From contig NZ_CP108508.1 of the NCBI RefSeq assembly GCF_035917275.1, positions 5,456,001 through 5,520,000 of the forward strand: DNA of 64,000 bases. Reading direction: 5' to 3'. Numbering within the stretch: the stretch's first letter is position 1; each line of letters begins with the position of its first letter. The position numbers and the translations under genes were made by a program. The stretch is from Streptomyces sp. NBC_01237. GTDB taxonomy: Bacteria > Actinomycetota > Actinomycetes > Streptomycetales > Streptomycetaceae. Shown piece by piece: positions 35,098 through 43,027 of the stretch. Below the pieces are notes generated by a model. The model was not told the origin of the DNA. It searched no databases and saw nothing but the letters and a program-made list of their open reading frames with translations.

Positions 35098-36425
35098 CAG
35101 CCGGCGTCCTCGACCTTCAGGCCGCGCTTCTTGAGCTCGGCGACGGTGGCGTCATGGCCCGCCTGCACGGCTTCGGCGATCGTCGAACCGCCGCTGGCGA
35201 CCTTGCCGAACTGGTCCTTGATCACGGTGTTGGATGTGCCGGTCGTCGGGCCCCAGGCCCAGTTCTGGCCGATGGACGTCGCGGCGCCCTCGAACACCTG
35301 GTAGATGTCCGTACCGCCGTAGAAACTCGCGTCGAACGACTTCTTCGCGACGGGACGCAGCTCGGCCGCGGCCGGGAAGGCGCTCGACGTGCCGGATTCG
35401 ATACGGGCCTTGATGCCGTCCTCGGTGGTGGACATCCAGGTCGCGAACTCGACGGCGGCCTTCGCCTTCTTGCTGTTCTTGGACACCGCGAAGGTGGAGC
35501 CGCCGAGCATGCCGCTGGCCGGCTTGCCGTCCCAGCTGGGCATCGGGGCGACCGCCCACTTGCCGCTCTGCTCGGGCAGCGTGCCCTTCAGGACGCCCGC
35601 GCCCCAGGCGGCGCCGAGGTAGCCGACGGTGCCGCCGTTCTTGAGGGAGTTGGTCCACTCCGGGCTGAAGGAGGCGTTGGCCCGGATCAGGTCGTCGTCG
35701 AGCAGTCCCTGCCAGTAGTCGGCGACCTTGGTGGTGGCCGCGTCCTTGGTGGAGACCTTCCAGGTGTCGCCCTCGGCCTTGTACCACTGGGCCCCGGCCT
35801 GCCAGGCCATCGCCTGGAAGGTGGTCGGGTCGTCCGGGAAGAAGGTGCCGATACGGGCCTTCTTGTCGGCCTGCTTGACCTTCTCGGCCGCCTTGCGGAA
35901 GTCGTCCCACGTGGTGGGGACCTCGACGCCGTACTTCTTGAACAGGTCCTGGCGGTAGTAGAACGCCTGCGGCGAGGCGTCGAACGGAACGGCCCAGTTC
36001 TTGCCGCCCAGCGTGGTCAGCTCCACCGCCTGCGGCAGCAGCTTCTTCTTGACGTCGTCGGTGACGTACGAGCTGATGTCCTGGAGCGCGCCCTGGCTGA
36101 CGAACTCGGGCAGCTGCGGGTACTCGATGCTGACCAGGTCGGGGGCGTTGCCCGCCTTCACCGCGTTGGAGATCTTGGCGTAGCCGCCCGCGTTGCCGGA
36201 GGGGATCTCCTCGTAGACGACCTTGATGTTCTTGTGCGAGGCGTTGAACGCGTCAACGACCTCCTTGGATCCCTTGGCCCAGCCCCAGAAGGTGACGCTG
36301 ACGGGCTTTCCGTCACTTCCGGGGGCTGCGGAGTCGTCACCGCTGCCGCCGCAGGCCGTGAGAACGGCGAGGGCGGTGGCGGCGCCGACTATGACATGGG
36401 ACGTTCTGCTCCGACTGCGGCTCAC
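35097..36425 (-). CDS. Extracellular sugar-binding lipoprotein of the ABC transporter
   Basis: A 442-residue binding protein. The signal peptide VSRSRSRTSHVIVGAATALAVLTAC ends in a lipobox (LTAC), with a Gly/Ser linker after the cysteine. The mature part has the CUT1 binding-protein pattern: VTFWGWAKGSKEVVDAFNASHKNIKVVYEEIPSG, then VPFDASPQAFYYRQDLFKKYG and WDGKPASGMLGGSTFAVSKNSKKAKAAVEFATWMST. It determines the sugar imported, which cannot be read from sequence. GTG start with CAGGAGCC upstream. A TGATCGAA element lies 86 bases upstream of the start. Confidence 0.92.
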   Translation of the reverse strand: MSRSRSRTSHVIVGAATALAVLTACGGSGDDSAAPGSDGKPVSVTFWGWAKGSKEVVDAFNASHKNIKVVYEEIPSGNAGGYAKISNAVKAGNAPDLVSIEYPQLPEFVSQGALQDISSYVTDDVKKKLLPQAVELTTLGGKNWAVPFDASPQAFYYRQDLFKKYGVEVPTTWDDFRKAAEKVKQADKKARIGTFFPDDPTTFQAMAWQAGAQWYKAEGDTWKVSTKDAATTKVADYWQGLLDDDLIRANASFSPEWTNSLKNGGTVGYLGAAWGAGVLKGTLPEQSGKWAVAPMPSWDGKPASGMLGGSTFAVSKNSKKAKAAVEFATWMSTTEDGIKARIESGTSSAFPAAAELRPVAKKSFDASFYGGTDIYQVFEGAATSIGQNWAWGPTTGTSNTVIKDQFGKVASGGSTIAEAVQAGHDATVAELKKRGLKVEDAG

Positions 36426-36510
36426 AGCGTGGCTCCTGAACAGGCGACGACATTGGCGTTGGCCGTGATCCTTGAACCAGCCGTGACCGAAGTCAAGAGC
36501 GAAAGATTGA

Positions 36511-36529
36511 TTGATCGAAAAAAGATCAA
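36511..36529. promoter_or_regulatory. Candidate operator of the sugar-transport operon
   Basis: TTGATC at 36511-36516 and GATCAA at 36524-36529 form an inverted repeat with a seven-base A-rich spacer; it includes TGATCGAA (36512-36519), the 8-mer that also recurs upstream of the regulator and beta-helix genes. Confidence 0.6.
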
Positions 36530-36570
36530 ATAAGTTACGAACGGAAGTGGTCGCGGAGGGGCCCGGCGGC

Positions 36571-37701
36571 CTACCTCAGCGGGTGCCCGCAGGAGGACCT
36601 GACCCGCAGTTCGGGGAGCAGCGTCAGATGCCGGCGCGGGGCGGCGCCGCCCGCGCCGCGGGCCCGCGTCAGCCGCTCCACCAGCAGCTCCGTGGCGTGC
36701 CTCCCCACCTCGCGCTTGGGCGGGGCGACCGCCGTGAGCGGGGTGTCGGCGAGCGCCGCCACCTCGTCGTCGTACGCGATCAGCGCCAGGTCGTCCGGCA
36801 CCCGGACGCCCAGCTCGGCCAGTCGCTGCACCACCTGGATCGCGTCCACGTCGTTGTGGATCAGCGCCGCCGTGGCCACCCCCGACCGGACCGCGTCGCG
36901 CAGTGCCAGCACCGCGTCCTCGAAGCCCTCCGGCGCCAGCTCCGCCGGTACGGAATCGATCACGTCCTGCGGGGCGCGCAGTCCCAGGATGCGCAGCGCC
37001 TCCTCGTACCCGGAGCGCACGGCCACCGCTGTCGGGGAGTCGGCGCGGGCCATCAGCAGCGGTGCCCCGTGGCCCAGGTCCACCAGGTGGCGCACGGCCA
37101 GCAGCACCCCGTGGCCATGGTCCGAGCAGACCCGGTCCAGGGCGTCGAGCGGGGAGCCGGCCGCGGGCTGCCGTTCCAGGAGCACGGTGGGCACGGGCAG
37201 CGAGGTGATCCAGTCGCCGAACGCCGCCGGGTCGCCGGGCCGCCGCCACCCGGGCGCGACGAGCATTCCCTCGGCGCCCGCCGCGAGGAGGCCCTCGGTG
37301 CGGGCGTGGTCCTCCTCGGGCCGGTAGTCGGAGATGCGCAGGATCAGCCGGGCCCCGGCCCGCGCGGCGGCCTCGTGCGCCCCGCGGATCACCTCGGCGA
37401 AGTAGTACGTCGCGGAGGGTGCGAGCATGCCGAGGACCAGGCCGCTGCCCGCGCCCGCGCCGCCGGGGCCGGTGGCGCCCGGACCGGTGGCGGCGCCGGG
37501 CGGGGGCACGGCGTCCTGCGGCCAGGACACGGAACCGTGCACCCGGTCGAGCAGGCCCCGTACCGCCAGGTCCTCGACGTCCCGGCGGATCGTGACGGGG
37601 GAGACCCCCAGCTGGGAGGCGAGGTCCGAGACCCGGGCCGAGCCCCGTTCGCGTACCAGCTCCAGCAGTCGGTCATGGCGTTCAGCAGCACTTTCGCGCA
37701 C
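36571..37701 (-). CDS. Hybrid transcriptional regulator: DeoR-type HTH fused to LacI-type sugar-binding domain
   Basis: A 376-residue regulator. Residues about 7-58 (RHDRLLELVRERGSARVSDLASQLGVSPVTIRRDVEDLAVRGLLDRVHGSV) are a DeoR winged helix. After a Gly/Pro/Ala-rich hinge, residues about 87-370 are a periplasmic-binding-protein fold as in LacI/GalR regulators (VLGMLAPSATYYFAEVIRGAHEAAARAGARLIL ... ALIHNDVDAIQVVQRLAELGVRVPDDLALIAYDDEVAALADTPLTAVAPP). A LacI-type HTH is absent. GTG start. It lies between the sugar-transport operon and the divergent beta-helix gene and should sense the transported sugar; probable sites are the TGATCGAA elements. Confidence 0.9.
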   Translation of the reverse strand: MRESAAERHDRLLELVRERGSARVSDLASQLGVSPVTIRRDVEDLAVRGLLDRVHGSVSWPQDAVPPPGAATGPGATGPGGAGAGSGLVLGMLAPSATYYFAEVIRGAHEAAARAGARLILRISDYRPEEDHARTEGLLAAGAEGMLVAPGWRRPGDPAAFGDWITSLPVPTVLLERQPAAGSPLDALDRVCSDHGHGVLLAVRHLVDLGHGAPLLMARADSPTAVAVRSGYEEALRILGLRAPQDVIDSVPAELAPEGFEDAVLALRDAVRSGVATAALIHNDVDAIQVVQRLAELGVRVPDDLALIAYDDEVAALADTPLTAVAPPKREVGRHATELLVERLTRARGAGGAAPRRHLTLLPELRVRSSCGHPLR

Positions 37702-37780
37702 GGCAGCAGTCCCCTCGCAATGTGTGACCCGGTCTCCGGTCCGGCCACTCCCGGAGCCCTGTCCCGACCCTAGTCCAGCG

Positions 37781-37835
37781 TGATCGAACGATGGCAGTTT
37801 CGATCATTCAAACGCAATCCATTGACGTTCGATCA
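37781..37835. promoter_or_regulatory. Three TGATCGAA elements between the regulator and beta-helix genes
   Basis: TGATCGAA at 37781-37788 and TTCGATCA at 37799-37806 form an 8+10+8 inverted repeat; another TTCGATCA is at 37828-37835. With the copy at 36512 this gives four exact occurrences in the two control regions that flank the regulator gene. Probably its operators. Confidence 0.6.
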
Positions 37836-37855
37836 ATCGGCGTCCAGGATTCCGG

Positions 37856-37960
37856 CGATGCCGACCGATCGAGCGATCCGAGCCATGCGACCGATCCCGG
37901 CCGGCCGACCGATCCGATCGGCTGATCCGACCGACCGATCCGAACCGACCCTGACTGTTC
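37856..37960. repeat. Low-complexity CCGA/GATCCGA repeat tract
   Basis: About 100 bases upstream of the beta-helix gene are built from imperfect repeats of CCGACCGATC and GATCCGA. They stop 13 bases before the start codon. They may form leader-RNA structure; no protein is convincing here. Confidence 0.6.
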
Positions 37961-37973
37961 GTACGGAGGAATT

Positions 37974-39512
37974 GTGAGACACCGCGTCACCGCAGCCGCG
38001 CTCGCTGCCCTGACCGCCGCCGCCGGGCTGACCGCCGCGGGAACGGGCACCGCGCAGGCCGCGCCCACCGGCCGTACCCACCACGTCGACTGCTCCGCCA
38101 CCCCCGGTACGACAGCGGCCGACGGCAGCAGGGCACGGCCCTGGACCGGTCTCGACGAGGCGAACGCCCAGACCTACGGCCCCGGCGACCGGCTGCTCTT
38201 CCGGCGCGGTGCCACCTGCACCGGCACCCTCGCCCCGCAGGGCGGCGGCTCCGCCCGCGCCCCGTTCACCATCGCCGACTACGGCCACGGGTCCGCCCGC
38301 GCCAAGCTCGACGGCGCGGGCGCCCACGATGTCGTCCTGCTCTCCAACACGCAGTACGTCCATCTCAAGGCCCTGGAGATCACCAACGCCGACAACCCCG
38401 GCAGCGAGCGCAACGGCGTACGCCTGCGTCTCACCGACTACGGCACCGCCCGCGGCTTCAGCGTCTCGGGTCTCTACATCCATGACGTGCGCGGCGGCGA
38501 CTTCAAGACGCTCACCGGCTCCAGCGCCATCCACATCGCCGTCGAGGGCAAGGCGAAGGCCAGCCGGTACGACGGTCTCGACATCGGCTACAACCGGATC
38601 GAGAACGTCGACCGCGAGGGCATCTACTTCAAGTCCACCTTCTCCAAGCGCGATCTGGTCGGCGAGCAGCAGGACCCGAACGTCTACCCGGGGGAGTGGA
38701 CGCCCAGCACCGGCGTCCGTATCCACCACAACACGCTGAAGTCCCTGGCGGGCGACGGCATGAAGCTGGACACCACCAGCGGCGCCCGCGTCGACCACAA
38801 CAGGATCGACGGCTTCCAGCTCCGCTCGCCCTCCGCCAACGCGGGCATCTGGACCTTCAACACCGACGACACGACCGTCGAGTACAACGACGTCTCGGGC
38901 GGCGGAAACACCCACGACGGCATGTCCTTCGACGCCGACGGCGCCTCGCGGAACACCGTCTTCCAGTACAACTACAGCCACGACAACAAGGGCGGCTTCC
39001 TGCTGGTCTGCCCCTACAGCGGAGCCAAAACCATTGGCACGGTCGCCCGCTACAACGTCAGCCGCAACGACGGCGCGCGCCTCATCCAGAACTGCTGGGG
39101 CCCGATCCTCGACACCCGGATCTACAACAACACCTTCGTCAACAGCGCGGAGACAGTGCCCGGTCACCTCGTCCAGGACGACGCCGGAAGCCCCGCCACC
39201 ACGCAGCACGAACTGTCCATCCGCAACAACGTCTTCGTGAGCGAAGGCACCGGCGGCTACGCCTTCAAGAACCCGACCGCCGGCCTCTCCTTCGACCACA
39301 ACGCGTTCTACGGCATCGACATGACCCGCCCCAACCCCGGTGGCATCACCGCCGACCCGAAGCTGCGCCCCGACTTCCGGCTGGGCAAGGGCTCGCCCGC
39401 CCTCGCCGCCGGAACCGTGATCGAGAACAACGGCGGCAAGGACTACTTCGGCAACAGGCTGAAGCCCGGCGCCCCCAACATCGGTGCCTACGCGGGCCGC
39501 GGCGTCAGATAA
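37974..39512 (+). CDS. Secreted right-handed parallel beta-helix protein (pectate lyase-like fold)
   Basis: A 512-residue secreted protein. The signal peptide RHRVTAAALAALTAAAGL...AAGTGTAQA is followed by a repeating beta-helix: strands and turns such as YVHLKALEITNADN, GLYIHDV, GLDIGYNRIENVDREGIYFKS, VRIHHNTLKSLAGDGMKL and TVEYNDVSGGGN, rich in stacked Asn. The fold is shared by polysaccharide lyases, glycoside hydrolases and epimerases; no family-specific active site is certain. GTG start at 37974 with ACGGAGGA upstream. It is divergent from the DeoR-LacI regulator and shares TGATCGAA elements with the transporter, suggesting it degrades the polymer whose products are imported. Confidence 0.85.
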   Translation: MRHRVTAAALAALTAAAGLTAAGTGTAQAAPTGRTHHVDCSATPGTTAADGSRARPWTGLDEANAQTYGPGDRLLFRRGATCTGTLAPQGGGSARAPFTIADYGHGSARAKLDGAGAHDVVLLSNTQYVHLKALEITNADNPGSERNGVRLRLTDYGTARGFSVSGLYIHDVRGGDFKTLTGSSAIHIAVEGKAKASRYDGLDIGYNRIENVDREGIYFKSTFSKRDLVGEQQDPNVYPGEWTPSTGVRIHHNTLKSLAGDGMKLDTTSGARVDHNRIDGFQLRSPSANAGIWTFNTDDTTVEYNDVSGGGNTHDGMSFDADGASRNTVFQYNYSHDNKGGFLLVCPYSGAKTIGTVARYNVSRNDGARLIQNCWGPILDTRIYNNTFVNSAETVPGHLVQDDAGSPATTQHELSIRNNVFVSEGTGGYAFKNPTAGLSFDHNAFYGIDMTRPNPGGITADPKLRPDFRLGKGSPALAAGTVIENNGGKDYFGNRLKPGAPNIGAYAGRGVR

Positions 39513-39598
39513 CGGGCCCCGCGCCCCAGCCCGTACCACGGGCACCACACGTAACAGGGGTAACACCCGGAGAGCCCCTGGCGCCGGTAACCGCCCAC

Positions 39599-40372
39599 TC
39601 ACTGGGGTCCGTACTTGCGGCCTGTCCTGGAGGAGACCCCTCCGAGCAGGCCGCGAGGCGTGACCTTGACCAGCCCCATCAGCGCCTTGTAGCGCGGGTC
39701 CGGGATCGACACCGACCTGCCGCGCGCCAGATCCGCGAGTGCCGACGCCACCACCTTGTCGGCGTCCAGCCACATCCAGCCCGGGATGTTGCCCGTCCCC
39801 ATCCCGGCCCGCTCATGGAACTCCGTCCGCACGAAACCGGGACACAGCGCCATCAGCCGTACGCCGGACTCGGCCAGGTCCTTCGAGGCTCCCTGGGTGA
39901 ACTGCACGACCCACGCCTTCGACGCCCCGTACGTCCCGCGCGGCAGGAACGCCGCGACGGAGGCCACGTTGATCACCCCGCCCCGGCCCCGCTCCCGCAT
40001 CCCGGCCGCGGCGGCCGACGTCAGCCGCAGCACGGCCTCGCAGTGCACCTTCAGCATCGTCAGCTCATCGGACATGGGCGTGTCCAGATAGCGCCCCTTG
40101 CTGCCGAACCCCGCGTTGTTGACCAGCAGATCGACCGGGTGCCGGTGATCCTCCAGCCGCGCCTCGACGGCCGCGATCCCGGTGTCCTCGGACAGATCGG
40201 CACTCAGCACCTCGGCCTCGATGCCGTGCCGGTCGTGCAGTTCGGTGGCCTGGACCCGCAGCCGCTCGGTGTCGCGGGCCACCAGCACCAGGTTGTGCCC
40301 GTCGCCCGCGAGCCGCCGCGCGAAGGCGGCCCCGATCCCCGCCGTCGCGCCCGTAATCAGTGCAGTCGTCAT
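39599..40372 (-). CDS. Short-chain dehydrogenase/reductase
   Basis: A 257-residue classical-type SDR. It begins MTTALITGATAGIGAAFARRLAGDGHNLVLVARD (TGxxxGIG cofactor loop), with LVNNAGFG, catalytic Ser in VINVASVAAFLPRG and Tyr/Lys in YGASKAW, then LCPGFVRTEFHE. The arginine after the first strand favours NADP. The C-terminal 40 residues are basic. ATG at 40372. It is convergent with the beta-helix gene and followed upstream by the MOSC gene on the same strand after 92 bases; no specific pathway is implied. Confidence 0.88.
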   Translation of the reverse strand: MTTALITGATAGIGAAFARRLAGDGHNLVLVARDTERLRVQATELHDRHGIEAEVLSADLSEDTGIAAVEARLEDHRHPVDLLVNNAGFGSKGRYLDTPMSDELTMLKVHCEAVLRLTSAAAAGMRERGRGGVINVASVAAFLPRGTYGASKAWVVQFTQGASKDLAESGVRLMALCPGFVRTEFHERAGMGTGNIPGWMWLDADKVVASALADLARGRSVSIPDPRYKALMGLVKVTPRGLLGGVSSRTGRKYGPQ

Positions 40373-40464
40373 ACGCGGCACGTTAGTGCCCTTCACGCAC
40401 CCCCGGATCACCCGCCCGGCGGCCCCTGCCGCCGCCCGGCACAACCTCCGCCGCCCGGCACGGC

Positions 40465-41157
40465 CTAGTCGGCCGTGGCCCGCCCGGTGTTCCCGTCGGC
40501 CCCGGCCTGCGCGGCGTACTCCCGCGCCCTGCGCAGCGCCTCGGGGTGCAGCGCGTCACCGGCGGCCAACAGGCCCGGCAGCAGATCCCGTTCGGTCGTC
40601 ACCGCCCTGAACTGCAGAGCCACCGTGACCTCGTGGTCCGGGCGGTGCACGATCTCGACCGGATCACCCGCCCGGATGGTGCCCGGTTCGATCACCCGCA
40701 GGTACGCGCCCGGGGCGGCCGCCTCGGTGAACCGCTTGACCCACCCCTTCTCACCGAGGTGACCCGCGAACGTCCGGCACGGGATGCGGCCCGAGGTCAC
40801 CTCCAGGAGCAGGCCGGAGCCGATCCGCCAGCGCTCCCCGATCCTCGCGCCGCTCACGTCGACGCCCAGGGTCGTCAGGTTCTCGCCGAACGCCCCGTTG
40901 GCCAGCGTCCGGCCGCCCAGTGCCCGCTCCCAGGCATCCAGTTCCTCGCGGGCGAAGGCGTACACCGCCTGGTCGCTGCCGCCGTGGTGCCGCAGATCGC
41001 ACACCGCGTCCCCGGCGACCCCGCTGCCGCCGATGTGCTTGGGGCCGGGATCGGTGACCTGTACCGGCCCCTCGACAGGCCGTTTGTCGATCCCGGTGAC
41101 GCCTTCGGAGTGCGCGGAGGCGCGGGGGCGGCCCACATTTACGGTCAGCAGCTTCAT
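40465..41157 (-). CDS. MOSC domain protein (YiiM-like)
   Basis: A 230-residue protein with a MOSC domain, the molybdenum cofactor sulfurase C-terminal fold. LRHHGGSDQAVYAFAREELDAWE, NGAFGENLTTLGVDV and the conserved cysteine in TSGRIPCRTFAGHL are the family landmarks; the cysteine is thought to bind the molybdenum cofactor. YiiM-type proteins reduce N-hydroxylated compounds. ATG at 41157; just upstream is a perfect GGGCTGTCCC inverted repeat. It is divergent from the LysR gene. Confidence 0.87.
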   Translation of the reverse strand: MKLLTVNVGRPRASAHSEGVTGIDKRPVEGPVQVTDPGPKHIGGSGVAGDAVCDLRHHGGSDQAVYAFAREELDAWERALGGRTLANGAFGENLTTLGVDVSGARIGERWRIGSGLLLEVTSGRIPCRTFAGHLGEKGWVKRFTEAAAPGAYLRVIEPGTIRAGDPVEIVHRPDHEVTVALQFRAVTTERDLLPGLLAAGDALHPEALRRAREYAAQAGADGNTGRATAD

Positions 41158-41171
41158 GCCGTACACGCTAA

Positions 41172-41203
41172 GGGCTGTCCCGTCATCCCTGGTGGGACAG
41201 CCC
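41172..41203. repeat. Perfect 10+12+10 inverted repeat between MOSC and LysR genes
   Basis: GGGCTGTCCC at 41172-41181 and GGGACAGCCC at 41194-41203 are exact reverse complements. The sequence has the look of transposon-end or MITE-like inverted repeats, but could also be an operator for the divergent genes. Confidence 0.55.
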
Positions 41204-41274
41204 GTGGCCAATCAGCCCCCAAAGTAACCAGCCATTAATTCGCCGACGCTACAAGAATCGCTTATGGTGGGGGA

Positions 41275-42165
41275 GTGATCGAAGCCCGTCATCTCCGTGT
41301 CCTGCGCGCCGTGGCCACCACCGGCTCGTTCTCCGCCGCCGCCCGCGAGCTGGGCTGCACACAGCCCGCCGTCAGCCAGCAGATGAAGGCCCTGGAGTCC
41401 TCCGCCGGCACCACGCTGCTGATCCGTACGGGCCGCGAGATGCGCCTCACCCAGGCGGGTGAGGCACTGGTGCGGCACGCCTCCGGAATCCTGGCCGGGC
41501 TGACCGCGGCCGAGGAGGAGGTCGCCGCGATCGCCGGGCTGCGGGCGGGCCGGGTGCGGCTCGTCTCGTTCCCCAGCGGCAGTTCCACCCTGGTCCCCGG
41601 CGCCCTCGCCGCGATGCGCGCCGAGCACCCCGGCACCCGGGTCTCCCTGGTGGAGGCCGAACCGCCCCGTTCGGTGGAGATGCTGCGCGACGGCGACTGC
41701 GACATCGCCCTCGCGTTCCGGTACGGGACCTCCGGCGGCGAGTGGGACGACCTGGTCGTGCGCCCCCTGCTCACCGACCGGCTGATCGGCCTGGTTCCGG
41801 ACGGGCACCGGCTGGCCGGCGCGGAGACCGTGGGCATCGGCGAACTGGCCGAGGAGCCGTGGATCGCCGGCTGTCCGCGCTGCCGCCGTCAGCTGGTGGA
41901 GGTCTGCGAGGAGTCCGGCTTCACCCCGCGGATCGACTTCGCCACCGACGACTACCCGGCGGTGATGGGCCTGGTGGGCGCGGGTCTGGGCGTGGCGGTC
42001 CTGCCGGAGCTGGCGATCGAGTCGGTACGCCCCAAGGGGGCCCGCACCATCACGGTGGAACCGGCCATCGAGCGCGAGATCGTGGCGCTGACCCTGCCGG
42101 ACCTGGCCCGGGTGCCGGCGGTGGCGGCCACCCTGGACCAGCTGTCCCTGGCGGCCGCGCGCTGA
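41275..42165 (+). CDS. LysR family transcriptional regulator
   Basis: A 296-residue regulator. The N-terminal winged helix is IEARHLRVLRAVATTGSFSAAARELGCTQPAVSQQMKALESSAGTTLL; the effector domain begins around residue 88 (GRVRLVSFPSGSSTLVPGALAAMRAEHPGTRVSLVE). GTG start at 41275. It is divergent from the MOSC gene across a 117-base gap, the classic LysR arrangement, so it may control it. The effector is unknown. Confidence 0.9.
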   Translation: MIEARHLRVLRAVATTGSFSAAARELGCTQPAVSQQMKALESSAGTTLLIRTGREMRLTQAGEALVRHASGILAGLTAAEEEVAAIAGLRAGRVRLVSFPSGSSTLVPGALAAMRAEHPGTRVSLVEAEPPRSVEMLRDGDCDIALAFRYGTSGGEWDDLVVRPLLTDRLIGLVPDGHRLAGAETVGIGELAEEPWIAGCPRCRRQLVEVCEESGFTPRIDFATDDYPAVMGLVGAGLGVAVLPELAIESVRPKGARTITVEPAIEREIVALTLPDLARVPAVAATLDQLSLAAAR

Positions 42166-42273
42166 ACCGCCGTACGCGGAGCGGCGCGCGCCGAACCGCC
42201 GCGCGCCGAGCGACCGCTCCGGGCGGGCGGCGTACGGAGAAACGTTTCTGCTTCAGTGGGGCGGGCTCGGGTG

Positions 42274-42606
42274 TCAGGCGTGTCCCGGTCCGGAGGCGAC
42301 GCCCGACGGGGTCGCCGCGATCAGCCGGTTGCGTGCCCGGCCCATCAGCTCTTCGCGCTCGTCCTCGGTCAGGCCGCCCCACACTCCGTAGGGCTCCCGT
42401 ACCGCCAGCGCGTGCGCCGCGCACTCGGCCCGTACCGGGCAGCGCATGCACACCTCTTTCGCCGAGGTCTCGCGAGCGCTCCGGGCCGCCCCGCGCTCAC
42501 CTTCCGGGTGGAAGAACAGTGAGCTGTCGACCCCCCGGCACGCGGCCAGCAGCTGCCAGTCCCACAGGTCTGCGTTGGGTCCGGGAAGGCGGGAGAAATC
42601 TGCCAT
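42274..42606 (-). CDS. whiD: WhiB-family iron-sulfur regulator WhiD
   Basis: A 110-residue WhiB-like protein. The four [4Fe-4S] cysteines are Cys23, Cys53, Cys56 and Cys62 (AACRG ... EVCMRCPVRAEC), followed by the turn GVWGG at 74-78 and a basic C-terminal region (RARNRLI) for DNA or sigma-factor contact. Adjacency to bldM and sequence identify it as WhiD, needed for late sporulation in Streptomyces and corresponding to mycobacterial WhiB3, which binds the principal sigma factor. It is divergent from bldM across 421 bases that hold a strong inverted repeat at 42687. Confidence 0.92.
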   Translation of the reverse strand: MADFSRLPGPNADLWDWQLLAACRGVDSSLFFHPEGERGAARSARETSAKEVCMRCPVRAECAAHALAVREPYGVWGGLTEDEREELMGRARNRLIAATPSGVASGPGHA

Positions 42607-43027
42607 TGCTTGTCCCCTCGAAACCGTGCTGTGTCGGAAACGGCATCCTCGACCGTCCGGATCTTCGGTGGCCGGAGTTCCGACCGTACATCTACGGTCT
42701 TAGTAGATGTAAATATGACTGATTGCGAATCTAGCCACAGACACCAGCAAAAGGGAAGAAAACCCGCCAAATAGGGCATGCCTTCAGGTGAAGATGAGGT
42801 TGACGGCTGGATCAACCGCGCCGCTCTCCTCCGTGTCCGGCCCTTCACGTAGAGTGCCGAACCCGACGGTCCGACCCGTAACTCTTTCGAGTGACCATCG
42901 TTGAGAGTGCGGAGGCGGTTGACGGAGATCGAGCTCGGGCACATGTCCGAGGGGGTCAACCGCACAGGTGACGACTTGTATCAGCCTGGAGGCTCAAGGT
43001 GACGCGCATCAGCTGCGGAGGACGGTC
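42607..43027. promoter_or_regulatory. Divergent whiD-bldM control region
   Basis: 421 bases without a gene. It holds a 9+7+9 inverted repeat upstream of whiD (42687-42711), an AT-rich stretch (about 42708-42735) suitable for promoters, and TAACTC-N4-GAGTGA at 42879-42894, whose half-sites fit the BldD box but with altered spacing. Developmental control of both genes is known in Streptomyces; exact promoters cannot be fixed by eye. Confidence 0.6.
42687..42711. promoter_or_regulatory. 9+7+9 inverted repeat upstream of whiD
   Basis: TACATCTAC at 42687-42695 and GTAGATGTA at 42703-42711 are exact reverse complements around a seven-base spacer, 81 bases upstream of the whiD start. A candidate binding site for a developmental regulator, or the whiD promoter region itself. 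Confidence 0.6.
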
